From assembly GCA_029298735.1 (NCBI GenBank), contig JANSLP010000044.1, forward strand, positions 1 through 64,000: a DNA stretch of 64,000 bases, given 5' to 3'. The position numbers and the translations under genes are program-made. The notes under the pieces are model-generated. The model ran no database searches, was not told the DNA's origin, and saw only the letters and a program-made list of their open reading frames with translations. Of the stretch, positions 11,575 through 24,700 are shown piece after piece (position 1 is the stretch's first letter; every line of letters begins with the position of its first letter). This stretch comes from Ophiostoma sp. CBS 140.51. Its lineage: Eukaryota > Ascomycota > Sordariomycetes > Ophiostomatales > Ophiostomataceae.

Positions 11575-11992
11575 GGGGGAGGATAGGAAGAGCTCCTGTA
11601 GGAGATAAGTTTGGATAGGCGGCATAACAGATATACCTACAACCTTGATTTTCAATACCGATGGATTCTAGATTTATTGATTTAATAACAAATAAGCACA
11701 CATTGAATTAAAGAGACTCAATTGTCCGTAAAAAAGAAAGGTTGTCGTTGACCTCCGTGCTGACTAAGAATTTGGATATGCGCACAGTCCAACGCCCCTG
11801 TCGTTAAGGGGTGGGTCAGCTAACGTCACTATCGCGCCTCCCAAGAGCTAAGCTCCCAACGTCAAGGCAACCAACCGCATTCAACTGCATCCACAGCGTC
11901 AATTCCAAACTCCAAATCGACGACAGACAACCTCGACAACCACGACGACTTGCAAAGACACATAATCGGCATCGCGAGAAGATAATGTGACC
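11575..11992 (+). other. Intergenic: MLH3 3' end and VPS11 promoter
   Basis: These 418 bp hold an AT-rich 3' flank (about 11640-11710) and then the VPS11 leader. I see no separate gene. Confidence 0.5.
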
Positions 11993-14900
11993 ATGGCCAA
12001 CTCGGTGCGACAGACCTCCCGATTGAACTCCCCCATCTCCAACTACTAACAACTCCCAGTGGAAGTCGTTTGACTTCTTCGATGTCAACCAGGCGAGACC
12101 GGGCGACGACGAGGCACGCAGCTTCTTTGAGAGCAACGAGATTGCGAGCGTGTGTTCGGGGTCCGACAGTTTGTTTCTGGGCAGCTTCGATGGCTATGTT
12201 CGTATCATCGGCCCGAGCTGGAAGATTGTGCGCAGCTTCCTGGCGCACGAGGCTGGAAGCATCACGCACATGCGACAAGTCGAGGGGACCAGTCTACTCG
12301 TGACGGTGGCGGTACGTAAACGTGGAGGATATCAGGAGCGGCAGATGAGGATGTTTACTAACTCCCCATAGGAAGACTTGAGCGTTGAGCCCGTGCTCAA
12401 GGTGTGGGCGCTGGACAGGCCAGTCAAGAAGACAGGATTGCCGACGTGCCTGAGCACCATCCAGATCAACAACGGCAAGAAGCAGTTTCCGGTAGGCTCC
12501 CAAGCCATACGAACACAGGCGATAAAATTGTACTGACCGCTAGATCTCCGCATTTACGGCGACTCCCGACCTTTCCCAGCTGGCCGTCGGCTTTGCCAAC
12601 GGCTCCGTTACGCTCATCCGCGGCGACCTCGTCAACGACACCGGCACGCGCCAGCGCATCATACACGAATCCGAAGAACCCATCACGGGCGTCGAGCTCG
12701 ACGTTGACGAGAAACTCACGACCACCCTCTTTATCGCCACCACGGGGCGCATCCTCAAACTACCCATCCTCGCCAAGGGCAAAGCCCAGCCGCCCAAGAC
12801 AGTTGAAGACACGGGCTGTGCCGTCGGCTGCATGACCATTGACCGCCGGACGGGTGATATCGTTGTTGCGCGCGACGATGCTATCTACTACTACACAATC
12901 GACGGGCGGGGCCCGCCGCGGGCGTACGATGCGCCCAAGAGCCTGATTTCGGTGTACGACGACTATGTGGCACTGGTGTCGCCGGCGTCGGCTCTGGGAG
13001 GCAGCGGCGGTGACAGTGGAGGCGCGAGTGGTGCGGCGGGTGGTGGAAACGCACTACGCAGACGATTTGGCGCCTCGGCGGCAGCGGCCGACGTTCTCTT
13101 TAATACGTCGACGTTTGCCCTGCTGGAGACGGACCTCAAAGTCGTTGCCCATTCCGAGACGCTGTTGTCGCCCGTCAAGTCCATCTTCCAGCTTTGGGGT
13201 AGCCTGTGCGTCTTGACGCTTGACGGCAAGGTTCGCTTGTACCGCGAAAAGTCGCTGCAGCAGCGCCTCGATATGCTGTACCAGCGCAACCTCTACCACC
13301 TGGCCATCGAACTGGCCCGCAAGTCGGGGCTCGACGGCCAGCAGCAGAACATCATCTTCCGCAAGTTTGGCGACTACCTCTACCAAAAGGGCAGCTACGA
13401 CGAGGCCATGGTACAGTACATCAAGGCGATCGATAGCACCGAGCCGTCGCAGGTCATTCGCAAGTTTTTGGACACCCAGCGGATCCACAACCTGATTGAG
13501 TACCTCGAAGAGCTGCACGAGCACCACCGCGCCACCGCCGACCATACCACACTCCTCCTCAACTGCTATGCCAAACTCAAAGACATTGACAAGCTGGAGA
13601 AGTTTATCAAGTCGCCCGGCGACCTCAAGTTTGACCTGGACACGGCCATTTCCATGTGCCGCCAGGGCGGGTACTACGAGCAGGCTGTCTACCTGGCCAA
13701 GCAGCACAGCGAGAATGACCTAGTGGTGGACATTCTAGTTGAGGACGCCAAGCAGTACGACGACGCCCTCGACTTCATCTGGCACCTCGATGCCGAGACG
13801 GCCTACACGAGTCTGATGAAGTATGCCCGTGTGCTCATCGAGCACTGCCCCAAAGACGCCACGCAGCTCTTCATCGACTACTACACGGGCAAGTACCGGC
13901 CCAAGCTGGATGTGCCAACATCTGCTGGTGTCGCAGCCGCTGCAGCAGCGTCGGGTGGCAGTGGCTTTGCCTACGGCGCGGCATCGGCCGTGTCCAACCT
14001 GGCCGGTCGCATCACACTACCGTATTTGACCTCTGGAGCAGCAGCTACAGAAGAGCAGAAGGCAGCAGCAGCAGCTGCGGCCATGGCGGGAGCACCGGCC
14101 ACCGAGCCCGGCATCACCCAGGCAGAAGCTGCCTTACTCGCTTACAAGGTGCCCAAGCCAAGGACGGCCTTTTCATCCTTTATCGACCACCCAGACGAGT
14201 TTATCGTCTTCTTGGAGGCTTGTCTTAGAGAGAAGAAACCGCTCGCCGATGATGATCGTACGGATCTGTACACGACGTTGTTTGAAATGTACCTGCAAAA
14301 GTCGTCGGAGAAGAAGGGCGACCAGAACCGTGAGGCATGGGAGGCCAAGGCCAAAGCACTGATCAACAAGCAAGGCAGCGGTGAAGACGATGACGATGAC
14401 GACACGCCTGTTCCCATCGAAAAGGCTAACGTTCTGTTGCTGTCCCACCTGTCCAATTTCCGCGACGGCACCACGATGGTCAAGGAACAGGCCGGTCTCC
14501 TGTCTGACATTTTCCGGTCCTACACGTCCGCCAAGGACACCCGCGGCGCTCTTAAGGCGCTGCACAAGTACGGCCCTGAAGAGCCCCAGCTGTATACGGC
14601 TGCCCTCTCCTACTTGACGTCCAGTGCCCGTGTTCTGGACGAAGCCGGCCCAGACGAGCTCGCCGCCGTTCTCAAAAGAATCCACAGCGACGGGCTCATG
14701 GCGCCCCTCCAGGTTGTCCAGACGTTGTCACAAAACCCTGTGGCCACCATGGGCATGCTCAAGCCGTACCTGCAAGAAACCATTGAACGCGAACGCCGCG
14801 AAATCGCCGCCAACCAGCGCCGCATCTCGTCCTTCCGCCAAGAGACAGAACAGCGCCGCACCGAGCTGGCCGACCTCGAGTCGAAACCCGCCGTTTTCCA

Positions 14901-15231
14901 GGCCACGCGCTGCAGCCAGTGCGCCCTCCCTCTCGAACTGCCCGTTGTGCATTTCCTGTGCAAACACTCGTTCCACCAGCGGTGCTTGAAGAGTGATGGC
15001 GGGAGTGCCAGCGGCATGTCTTCACCACGCGACGGTGATGCCGCCTCTTCATCGGCAGAGTGTCCGCTGTGTGCACAAGACAATGCTACCGTCCGGGCCA
15101 TCCGGCGGCAGCAGGAAGAGTACGCGACGCGGCACGACCTATTCAAGACGGAGCTGGGCAACAGCGAGGACCGGTTCGGTACGGTGGCCGACTGGTTCCA
15201 GCGTGGCGTCATGGGGCCGGCTGGTGAATGA
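11993..15231 (+). CDS. VPS11: Vacuolar sorting protein VPS11/PEP5, HOPS/CORVET core RING subunit
   Basis: The CDS is join(11993..12004, 12060..12311, 12372..12491, 12544..15231), giving 1023 aa. Exon 1 is only 12 bp (MANS); the join gives MANSWKSFDFFDVNQ, matching the family N-terminus. The introns are 55, 60 and 52 bp with CTAAC or CTGAC branch sites. VPS11 is a core subunit of the HOPS and CORVET tethers that act in Rab7/Rab5-dependent fusion at vacuole and endosomes. An N-terminal beta-propeller (about 1-330) is followed by alpha-solenoid/clathrin repeats (from KVRLYREKSLQQRLDMLYQR through the middle). A C-terminal coiled coil leads to a RING-H2: C918-x2-C921, C934-x-H936, H939-x2-C942, C968-x2-C971, with a Ser/Gly-rich loop between the last two pairs. 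Odd features are Gly/Ala-rich insertions in the propeller (around 13005-13060) and solenoid (13920-14110). Confidence 0.95.
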
Positions 15232-15404
15232 GTGTAGGCGGACAGTAACGAGTGACGGTATTTGAGTGTGTGTGTATATATATCATTTCTCTTTTTTTTC
15301 TTTTGTAATGCAAAATGGCCTGTCTATCCTTTTTCTATACCTTTTAGATGTCCCGTATGATACAAAGTTGGTCATTAAGATATAAGATGTCCAGTTTTCG
15401 AACT

Positions 15405-16846
15405 CTAATAGCACTGCACGCCAAACAGCTCGTTCAGCCAGTTGCCAGTTGCTGCCGCTCTCGCCTCATCAAGGGGAACGGGGCTTGCTTCGGCCAGGAC
15501 GGCCTTCCAGTCACGAATCTCGTACAATGTCCGGCCCTGGAGGGCTTCGGCTGTCGCCTTGTTAAAGTCGGCTAAGCTGCTTGTGCCGTCTTCGGAGACG
15601 TATGGCAGACCTGACACAACGACTTCCTGTAGCTTGCCATGGCGGGCTGTAAAGACTAGGTCAAAGTGTGGAGGGACATCCAAGGGACGAAGTGGCCGTT
15701 CTCGGGGATCATCTTCTGTAGGTTGTGTTGCGAAGGTGAATTGTGGTGTTTGTCCGAAGAGCCAGTCGGCGGTCTAGAACTGTCAGTGAAAGCACAGCTT
15801 GTATAACACGATGGGAGGGCTTATCTTACCATCAACTCCTTGTAGCCGTTGGCTAGCTTGGGGTCAAAAGCAAAGCTGCCATTTCCACTGCCCTCTTCCG
15901 CCGCCAACGCGTCAATATCAATGGTAGTATTGCTCGCCGCCTGGCCATACATGCATTCAAACTCGGCAGCCACCGTCGAGCCAAAATGATCGTGCGGGTC
16001 GTGGACGCCCTCGATCTCCTCGCCCGCCAGCGTCACGTTCCGCACCGGTGACCGCACCGAGGCCACACCGCGTGCTTTCAGGTAGGGTGCGGCCGGTGGT
16101 GCACGCAGCAGACCTGACACTGCCGCCAGATCAGCTCCCAGCAAACAAGTCCCGTGGTGCAACGCCCGCCGATTCGTCAGCTTGTACGCCGACCCAGATA
16201 TTTTGTACTCGCCAGCATCGTCGGCGCTGCCCGAGCCAACGACAATGTCGTGTCGCTCATTGACCCTTGCGCTGGTCACGCCGAGCTTCTGCAAAGAGCG
16301 AGCAACCATCAATGCATGCTGGTCTCGGTCAAAACCGGCCGACGGGATGTGCACGCTCCAGTTGGCATTGCCAGCGTCGTGGTAGACGGCACCACCACCG
16401 GACCGGCGCCGGACAAGCTGCACGTCGTTCGAAGGCTCATGCGGGCTTGTTGCCCGATCCCGTGCCGATAGACGGTTGAGATTCACCTCTGTCCAGGGAT
16501 TCTGGTTCCGGCCAATGACGACACACGGTGAGTTGCGGTACAGTAGCAGCAGCCGGCTTTCTGCGTGCGCACGTTCAAAGAGACGGTGCTCAATGGCGAG
16601 GTTGGCATAGGGATTGCGCCCGACAGAGTGAATAATGTGCACAACAGGCTGGGTCTGGTCATTGCTTGGAGGTTGGCTGACTCGGTCGAGCAAGCTGCCG
16701 AGCTCGGCGGCACTTGTGGTGAGCCATCGTGGTGGTGTTGACGTCGGTCTTGATATTAATATTGAAGACGCTGTGACGGATGCCCGTATTAATTGTATTC
16801 TCCGTCCCAGCCGGAACGTATGTGGCCGTGCCAGCAGAGCCGCCAT
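15405..16846 (-). CDS. AIM22: Mitochondrial lipoate-protein ligase / lipoyltransferase (LplA family)
   Basis: The CDS is complement(join(15405..15773, 15830..16846)), giving 461 aa. The 56 bp intron joins YKELM to TADWLFGQTP. The enzyme belongs to the biotin/lipoate A/B ligase fold, which attaches lipoate to E2 and H proteins in mitochondria. The signature RRRSGGGAVYHD is at about residues 146-157, with NLAIEHRLF and VVIGRNQNPWTEVN upstream and KISGSAYKLTNRRALHHGT (the lysine-containing lipoate-binding motif) downstream. The N-terminus is basic and Ser/Arg-rich, which suits a mitochondrial presequence. The open frame extends a few codons upstream without an ATG, so I placed the start at 16846. 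Yeast Aim22 is the probable counterpart. It converges with VPS11, leaving 173 bp between the two stops. Confidence 0.92.
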
Positions 16847-18052
16847 TGGTGATGATGTCAATGGCAGTATTTTGTATGAGAGAGTGAACCGACGTCGGGA
16901 TCCACTTCTAAATCGTGGTGTCTGAGCCGATGCTCGCCGCTTCCGTGGAAAAGGAAGTCACTGCTGCACGTGCCGGTGCATTCCTTCCCTATTCCCAACG
17001 GCATGTTCCCCATAAACAAAAGAAGAAGGCGGTGTGCACCACGCGGTACAAAAGTACTTAAACTCCACTGTTTGTTTTCTGTTTACACTGTTCTCGCGCC
17101 ATGCCCAGGCGCGTTTTCTGCCGTTGACGCGCACGGGCCAATTGTGGGCCCTGTGTTGACGGTCGCTGCTTGCTTGCTCGACCGCCTTCCGATCCATCCC
17201 TGTTCCCTCTCTTTTTCTCTTCTCGGTCGCTCTTTCCCACTCTTTTCCCCCTATTCAAAGTGGCCAAACGCGCCTTCCCTCGTTGGGCTCCCGCCTGCCC
17301 ATCGCTCGCCGTGCAATTTCACATTTTCAACAATTTCACGTTCACAGTGCTGGGGAAGGAGCAACCAGCTGCAGCTCAGAGGTGGCAACAGGCGGCTCTC
17401 CCGCGCTTTCCCACTGTAGCCTGAGGCCACAGCGGTCCTTTTCGCGATTTTTGGCGATTTTTTGTCCATTTGTAAACAAACACAGGCCCAACCACAGGCA
17501 CCTCTTTAGCAGGCAACAGCATTAATTTCGCCGCAACCCCACTCGTCCGCACCTTATTCCCAGGTGCCGTGCTGCCGTTCCAGGGCCCTGCCCAGTTAAT
17601 CCAGGTCCCAACAGCTGCTGGCACACCACCACACCACATTCCTGCCGCCCCTCTTTCCTCCCTTGAAGCTGCCCACCCCTCTCTCTCCTGGGTCTCTCCT
17701 TCCCCTTTCTGGATATCCTGCTCCTTCCCCATCCGAAATTTGCTTCCCTGATAGGTAAATAAACCAGAAAAAAGGGAAATACACAGTACACAGAGGGTCA
17801 GAGGCTGCAGTGCAACTCCAGTGCTACGCCCAGAACACAAACAAATTTTAAAATAAGGGGACCGTAAAAAAATAAGGGACGCCAAACTCCCATACTCCAT
17901 TCTCCCAATATCCAGACCGACACTACATCTTCTCGAGAACCGCCCACCGCCCCAAAAACCCAGTCCTCTGCATAATATCTCGTCTTCGACCTTTTCCTCC
18001 GCGTCACCAATTCCTCCTACACCGACACACAACAACCCACAACGATCCAACC
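16847..18052. promoter_or_regulatory. Divergent promoter region, lipoate ligase / alpha-tubulin
   Basis: About 1.2 kb lies between two divergent genes. The half next to tubulin is pyrimidine-rich (17160-17260 and 17640-17740), as in strongly expressed fungal genes. I see no other gene and no repeat. Confidence 0.5.
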
Positions 18053-19849
18053 ATGCGTGAAATCATCAGCATCAACGGTACGTTTTTGAAGATTCCCTTT
18101 TCCCTCTTCCTTGTCCTCGAGCACCGTGTCGACCTGCTTGACCGCACCTGGCGCGCGTCGGACCGGAATCCCACAACTTTCTCAGGTTCTGCTGGGTTTT
18201 TGGCCGTGGGATTTGGCCGCCTTTTGGAGGTTGCAGGTTCACGGGTTCTTTCACCGCATCGTGGCCAGCCTGTGCCCAAAACAACCACATCCTACCTCGT
18301 GATATGTATCCGTGTCCATGTTGAACATCTACTGACGTGTATTCACTCTCTAGTCGGCCAGGCCGGTTGCCAGATTGCCAATTCCTGCTGGGAGGTATGT
18401 GTTCCGCCGAAACAGCGGCCGGGATAAGAAATATGAGAGATATCACGGTCAGGATCACGGAGTATCTTGCCGAGACGTTTGCTGACAAACCAAACAGTTG
18501 TACTGCCTTGAGCATGGCATTCAGGTATGTTGTCTTCTTTCGTTCGATCTTTCCATCTGACCTCACCGTCGACCTCATCCTAACGCGTCTAGCCCGATGG
18601 CTACCTGACTGAGGAGCGCAAGGCCGCCGACCCCGACCACGGCTTCAGCACATTCTTCACCGAGACCGGCCAGGGCAAGTACGTCCCCCGCACCATCTAC
18701 TGCGATCTCGAGCCCAATGTCGTCGACGAGGTCCGCACCGGCCCCTACCGCAGCCTGTTCCACCCCGAGCAGATGATCACCGGCAAGGAGGATGCCTCCA
18801 ACAACTACGCTCGTGGCCACTACACCGTCGGCAAGGAGCTCATCGACCAGGTCCTGGACAAGGTCCGCCGTGTCGCTGACGGCTGTGCCGGTCTGCAGGG
18901 CTTCCTCGTCTTCCACTCGTTCGGTGGCGGTACCGGTTCGGGCTTCGGCGCCCTGCTGATGGAGCGTCTGTCCGTCGACTACGGCAAGAAGAGCAAGCTG
19001 GAGTTCTGCGTCTACCCGGCCCCGCAGACGGCTACCTCTGTCGTTGAGCCCTACAACTCCATCCTGACCACGCACACCACCCTTGAGCACGCCGACTGCT
19101 CGTTCATGGTGGACAACGAGGCCATCTACGACATCTGCCGCCGCAACCTCGGCCTGGAGCGCCCCAACTACGAGAACCTGAACCGCCTGATCGCCCAGGT
19201 CGTGTCGTCCATCACGGCCTCGCTCCGCTTTGACGGCTCGCTCAATGTCGACCTCAACGAGTTCCAGACCAACCTGGTTCCCTACCCGCGTATCCACTTC
19301 CCCCTGGTCGCCTACGCCCCCGTCATCTCGGCCGCCAAGGCCGCCCACGAGGCCAACTCCGTCCAGGAGATGACCATGTCGTGCTTCGAGCCCAACAACC
19401 AGATGGTCAAGTGCGACCCCCGCCACGGCAAGTACATGGCCACCTGTCTGCTGTACCGCGGTGACGTTGTCCCCAAGGATGCCCACGCCGCCGTGGCCAC
19501 CCTTAAGACCAAGCGCACCATCCAGTTTGTCGACTGGTGCCCCACGGGCTTCAAGCTCGGTATCTGCTTCCAGCCCCCCCAGCAGGTGCCCAACGGCGAC
19601 CTGGCCAAGGTCAACCGTGCCGTGTGCATGCTGTCCAACACCACGGCCATTGCCGAGGCCTGGTCCGCGCTGTCGGCCAAGTTCGATCTCATGTACTCCA
19701 AGCGTGCCTTTGTCCACTGGTACGTCGGCGAGGGTATGGAGGAGGGCGAGTTCTCTGAGGCCCGCGAGGACCTAGCGGCTCTGGAGCGCGACTACGAGGA
19801 GGTGGCCACCGACTCGCTCGAGGCCGAGGAGATTGAGGCCGAGTACTAG
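18053..19849 (+). CDS. Alpha-tubulin
   Basis: The CDS is join(18053..18077, 18354..18394, 18498..18524, 18593..19849), giving 449 aa, the normal family length. Introns are 276, 103 and 68 bp; exons 2 and 3 are only 41 and 27 bp. The joins read [20 protein letters not shown], then [11 protein letters not shown], then [10 protein letters not shown]. Alpha-tubulin dimerises with beta-tubulin to build microtubules. The GTP-binding motif GGGTGSG sits at residues 142-148, its canonical place. The C-terminal tail is acidic and ends EAEEIEAEY, with the terminal tyrosine that can be removed in other organisms. Base composition is strongly GC-biased at third positions, which suits high expression. Fungi often have a second alpha-tubulin gene; which paralogue this is cannot be told here. 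Confidence 0.98.
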
Positions 19850-21791
19850 AGTACTAGACGGTATCGGTGTGTGACGGTGCAGAGCGTCTTTTATTGGCAA
19901 GCGAAAGGAAGACTCTTGACGCTACCTTTCTTTTATTTATACAATGTTTCGTAATAGCGAAAAGAGGAAGACATACAAATCAGATTGGTTCTGGCAGGAA
20001 ACTAAAAAGGTCTTGTCATCTCCCCTTTTTTCTTTGACTACTCGACCTCTTTTCATCTTTGCGTTTTTAACTTCTCTGACTTTTTATCTCTGCCTTTTGT
20101 TTTCTATCTTTTCCTTTCTCGTTTTTGATTCCACCACCGTTTTTATTTTATTTTCGTCTGATGTGAATATGCGACTATCAGGTTGTGAATATGCATGTTG
20201 TATTAGCCGCCATTAGTCATGCCTGTCATTCACACAAAATAGACACTGACGTCCCGGCAAGGCTACCATAAGACGTAATCCCCTCGTATTTCAATATCAA
20301 ACGTCGTGTAACCCTCCTGCAGCGAAAAAAGGACCAAAAAAGGGACGCCACAAACCAGCCTCGTCTTTTGTCTGCCGTCTTGAAAGCTGCGTCAACGGCG
20401 AGACGCAGCATTGTGCAGGAACTGTATTGTATTCGAGTATTAGGATATGTGTAATGAGAGATATCGCTCAGCCTTGATGGGATGGTTTTATAGTGTCTCA
20501 GAATGCCTCTTGAGTCTTCGGCCAGCTGGGCCGAATTGTGGCAGCTGTGACATCGCTGTCGTGCGTCTATCTCCACTGCCAGCAGGTGCCCTTCCACTGT
20601 AGTAGATACCCCGCCCAGTCGTTCTTTCTTTCTTCTGTCAAAAGTCTCCTCTGAGGAATCATCACCTGCCTATTCCCTCTCGCTGCTCGCGCTAATACGA
20701 CGTGCGTGCTGTGGCTCGCTGAAGAGACGCTAGAAGCGACCAAACCTGCCACCCAAATTTTAATTTCCCCGTCCACTGGACCTCCCAAACAGGCTTAGGA
20801 CAGTTGGCTTGAGCTCTCCTCTGGGGGAAGCCACCACCCAACCCCAGCCAGTCGCACCTGCTGCCTCCTGCGCCGCCCGTGTTTGGCTGCGTCTGCACGT
20901 CTGCCGCATGGCACACAGATGGCTGCAGCAAAGGCACTAAGGTCAGCACAACAGTGATGGAAGGATCGCCAGCGGCGCCTTCCTGCCAAAAAGAACCAGC
21001 CTCCAGCCATCTCCAAAGGCAGGTGCAGTTGTCATTGTTTCCCTTTTCCGACGTTGTGCATTTTCCTTCCCAAAATCCTCCATCTCGCTTCACTCTATTT
21101 CGGTTTGCCTCATTCTCTTCTTTTTCGTCATCTTTCTTCAGCGGATCTCCCCCCAATCCACCAACGCAAGACGCCCATCAAATTTTGAGTGACTGCCAAC
21201 AGTCAGCCGTCGCACGTTGCTGCCCCTGAACGACGGTTGGCTTGAGCTTTTGGTGGCCCTCTTTCTGCCAGGTACAAAACCGTTGTATCTTTTGCCTCGT
21301 TTTTTTGTTGAATCGGTTTCGATCGCCACGACCTCTCAACCCACTCCGAATTGTCGACTGCTATCTCGTCTCCATCCTCCGATTTCTCCGGCCATCAATC
21401 TGGTTGCTGGACACCCTCAACGCCCACCCTCCCCGACCCGCCGACACCAACTGGGCCAGGCCACTAAATACCAGAAGCTTAGCTCGCAAAGAGCGCCAAC
21501 CATTGAGCTTCTTTCTAGGCCGCCTTCCCTGCCTCCCGGCCACCCACTCTTTCTTCCATTCTTTGTTCCTAACTCGCTTCGCCTCGACTCGCATCTCTGG
21601 AGACCTTGCCTGATTCCAACACACTCTTGCGCGAACCAACAACACCCACGAACGAAGAGCATCGAATCAAAGGTCGGATCACAGAACAAGAAACACCGAA
21701 AATACGAAAAACTACAATTGCGACACCTTTGACAGCTTCACCCGATTGGCATCTTTCTCGTCACTGAGCTTCGGCGCCCCCTTTCGCACAA
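19850..21791. other. Intergenic 1.9 kb: tubulin 3' flank and EDE1 promoter/leader
   Basis: The first 300 bp are T-rich, as expected for the tubulin 3' UTR. The last 600 bp are pyrimidine-rich and lead into EDE1. Open frames between 20226 and 21156 have no domain-like composition, and I call no gene. Confidence 0.5.
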
Positions 21792-24700
21792 ATGGCTTCC
21801 GAAGGCTCCGACGAGGTCGGTGAGTAGATGCTCCAGAAGATCGTTGTTTGAGCTCTTTTTGGCTTCAGTATGGGCTACTAACTCGCTTCCTTTCTCTCTC
21901 TGCAGCTGCGAACCTCAACCTCACAAACGAGGAGAAGCAGGTCTATGGCCAGCTCTTTCGCCAGGCCGACCCCGAGAGCGTCGGCATCGTGATGGGCGAG
22001 GTCGCTGTCAAGTTCTTTGAGAAGACCCGCCTTGATTCACGCATTCTGGGCGAGGTACGTTCTTCCCTCTCCAGCCGTTATCTATCCATCATCTCCTCCC
22101 CTTTGCTAATTGCTCCAGATCTGGCAAATCGCCGACAGAGAGAACCGCGGTTTCCTGACACCCGCCGGCTTCGGCGTCGCCCTGCGTCTCATCGGACACG
22201 CCCAGGCCAACCGCGAGCCCTCGCCCAACATTGCCCTTCAGCAAGGACCCCTCCCCCGCTTCGAAGGCATCGCCACCTCCGCTGGCGCCCTCCCCTCCCA
22301 AGGACCTCTCTCAGCCACGGCTACGGGCCCGCTCTCTGCACAAGGAACAGGCGCGGGTGCACAGCAGCTGGCAGCACAGGGCACTGGTTCTGGTGCTGGC
22401 ACGGCCTCGCGCGTACCTCCATTGGCCCCCGAACGGGCGGCGCAGTATGCACGTGTGTTCCAAGACCAGACGCATGGCGAGCCCGTCATGTCCGGCGAGA
22501 CTGCTAGGCGCATCTTTGAGAAGTCCGGCCTCGGCATAGATATCCTGGGTAGGATCTGGACGCTGGCCGATACCGAGCAGCGTGGTGCACTCGTCCAGAC
22601 CGAGTTCATCATTGCGATGCACCTGTTGACGTCGACCAAGGCGGGCTCTCTGCGCGCTCTGCCTAATATGCTCCCGGCAGGCTTGTACGAGGCTGCTACA
22701 CGTGGTGTCGCTGCGGCGGCGTCTGGCGCTGGCGGCAATATCGGTGTCGCCGTAGGCAGCCCTGCGAGCCCTGTGGCCCGGCAGCAGAGCCCTCTGGGCG
22801 GCGGCTTCGGAGCTGGTGGCATCGCGCCCCCGCCACCAACGGCGTCCATCTCTCGCCAGTTGACTGGCCAGATGACCGGCCACATGCGCCCGGCGCCGCC
22901 CAACTTCTCAAACAGCCCGCTCGGCCGTGCAGCTGCTCCCGCTGCCCCCGCTGCGGCTCCTGCTGCTACTGGCTCCGACTGGCTCATCACACCGCAAGAG
23001 AAGGCCCGCATGGACCCTGTCTTCCAGAACCTTGATAAGACGCGCAAGGGCTACATCACAGGCGAGGAGGCGGTGCCTTTCCTGACTCGGTCGGGTCTGG
23101 ACGAAGACACCCTTGCCCAGATCTGGGATCTGGCAGACGTGAACTCGGAGGGCCACTTGACCAGCGACACCTTTGCTGTGGCTCTCTACCTGATCCAGCA
23201 ACAGCGCCAACGCACCGATGGCTCCAGCGCCCTGCCTGCCAAGCTGCCCGCCAACCTCGTTCCTCCCAGCCTGCGCAGCAAGACCACGACCAGCCCACCG
23301 CCTGCGGCTGTCGCCCCGACTCCGCCGCCACCGCAGCCCAAGTCGGCCATGGACGACCTGTTCGGCCTCGACTCGGGCGCGTCTTCGACTCCGTCTCTGC
23401 CAGCCCTGGCTGCTACACCTGCCGGTGTGTCTGCCGCTCCTGCTGGCCTGTCCGACCCCTTCGCCACCGCCAGCAGCCCTGTCCAGCCCAGCTCGCCCAC
23501 GAGATCGCCTACCGTCACGAACTCCTTCAAGCCCTTTGTTCCCTCTTCGTCCTTTGGCCGCTCGCTCACTGCCCAAGTTACCGGTGATTCGAACAGCTCG
23601 GCGCCTTCCGCGGCGGCAAGAGCGGCTCCGGCTCCCCCCCTGCCCCAGCAGCCTACTGGTATGTCCACGTCCTCGGCGGCTCAGAACGACCTTCTTGGCG
23701 GTGACGACGGTGAGGCCAGCCGCGGCCTGTCCAACGACACGGCCGAGCTGGCGAACCTGTCGAACCAAATCGGCTCGCTGTCCAAGCACACCCAGGAGAC
23801 GTCGGCCCACCGCACCACGCTGCAAAGCGAACTGAGCCAGGTCAACACCCAGAAGAAGAACTTTGAGCAGCGCCTTGCCCAGCTGCGGACCATGTATGAA
23901 AAGGAGGCCCGCGATGTGCGTGCGCTGGAGGAGCAGCTTAAGACGTCGCGCAGCGACACCAAGACCCTGCAGACCCAGCTGGCCACGCTCGAGGCCTCGT
24001 ACACCGATCTGCAGACCCAGCACCAGACCATCTCCACACAGCTGCAGGCCGACCAGCAGGAGAACACCAATCTCAAGGAGCGCATCAAGGTCGTCAGCGC
24101 CGAGGTAAACCAGTTGAAGCCGCAAATCGAAAAGTTAAAATCTGAGGCGCGTCAACAAAAGGGCATCGTGGCCATCAACCGGAAACAGCTGTCCCTCGGC
24201 GAGAGCGAGCGCGACAAGCTGAAGACGGAGGCTGAAGATCTGACGCGCCAGAACCAGGACCTTGCCCGCCAGATTCACAACGCCAGCGTCGTCTCCAACG
24301 CCAGCTCTGCTAGTCCTTCGGTTGCATCGGCATCTGGTAAGAACCCTTTCTTCCGCCGCACCGGAAGCTCGGACATTATGGGTGTCTTCTCGTCGCCTGC
24401 GCAGGGCTCGCCATCCCTGCCCTCGGCCTCTGTTGCCAAGCCCATTGGCGAGCAGTCGTTTGACGACGTCTTTGGTCCCGGCCCAGCTGCTGCTCCTGCT
24501 GTGGTCCCTGCTGCGCCTGCTGCTGTTGCCGCTATCAAGCCGCAGTTCACGGGCGCTTCTACTGGATCCTCCTCGTTCTCTGCTGTGACTGCGCCGACGT
24601 CCGAGACCACTACACCCGGTATCAGCCGCCAGGGCACAGACATTACGCAGACTGCGGCTCCCGAGCCTGCTAGCCAGACATCCTTCCTGCCGTTCCACTC

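Noticed and set aside
18575..19717. 380-codon minus-strand open frame opposite alpha-tubulin
   Set aside because: Exactly antisense to a highly GC3-biased conserved gene; the composition (Gly/Val/Asp) is a shadow of the tubulin codons.
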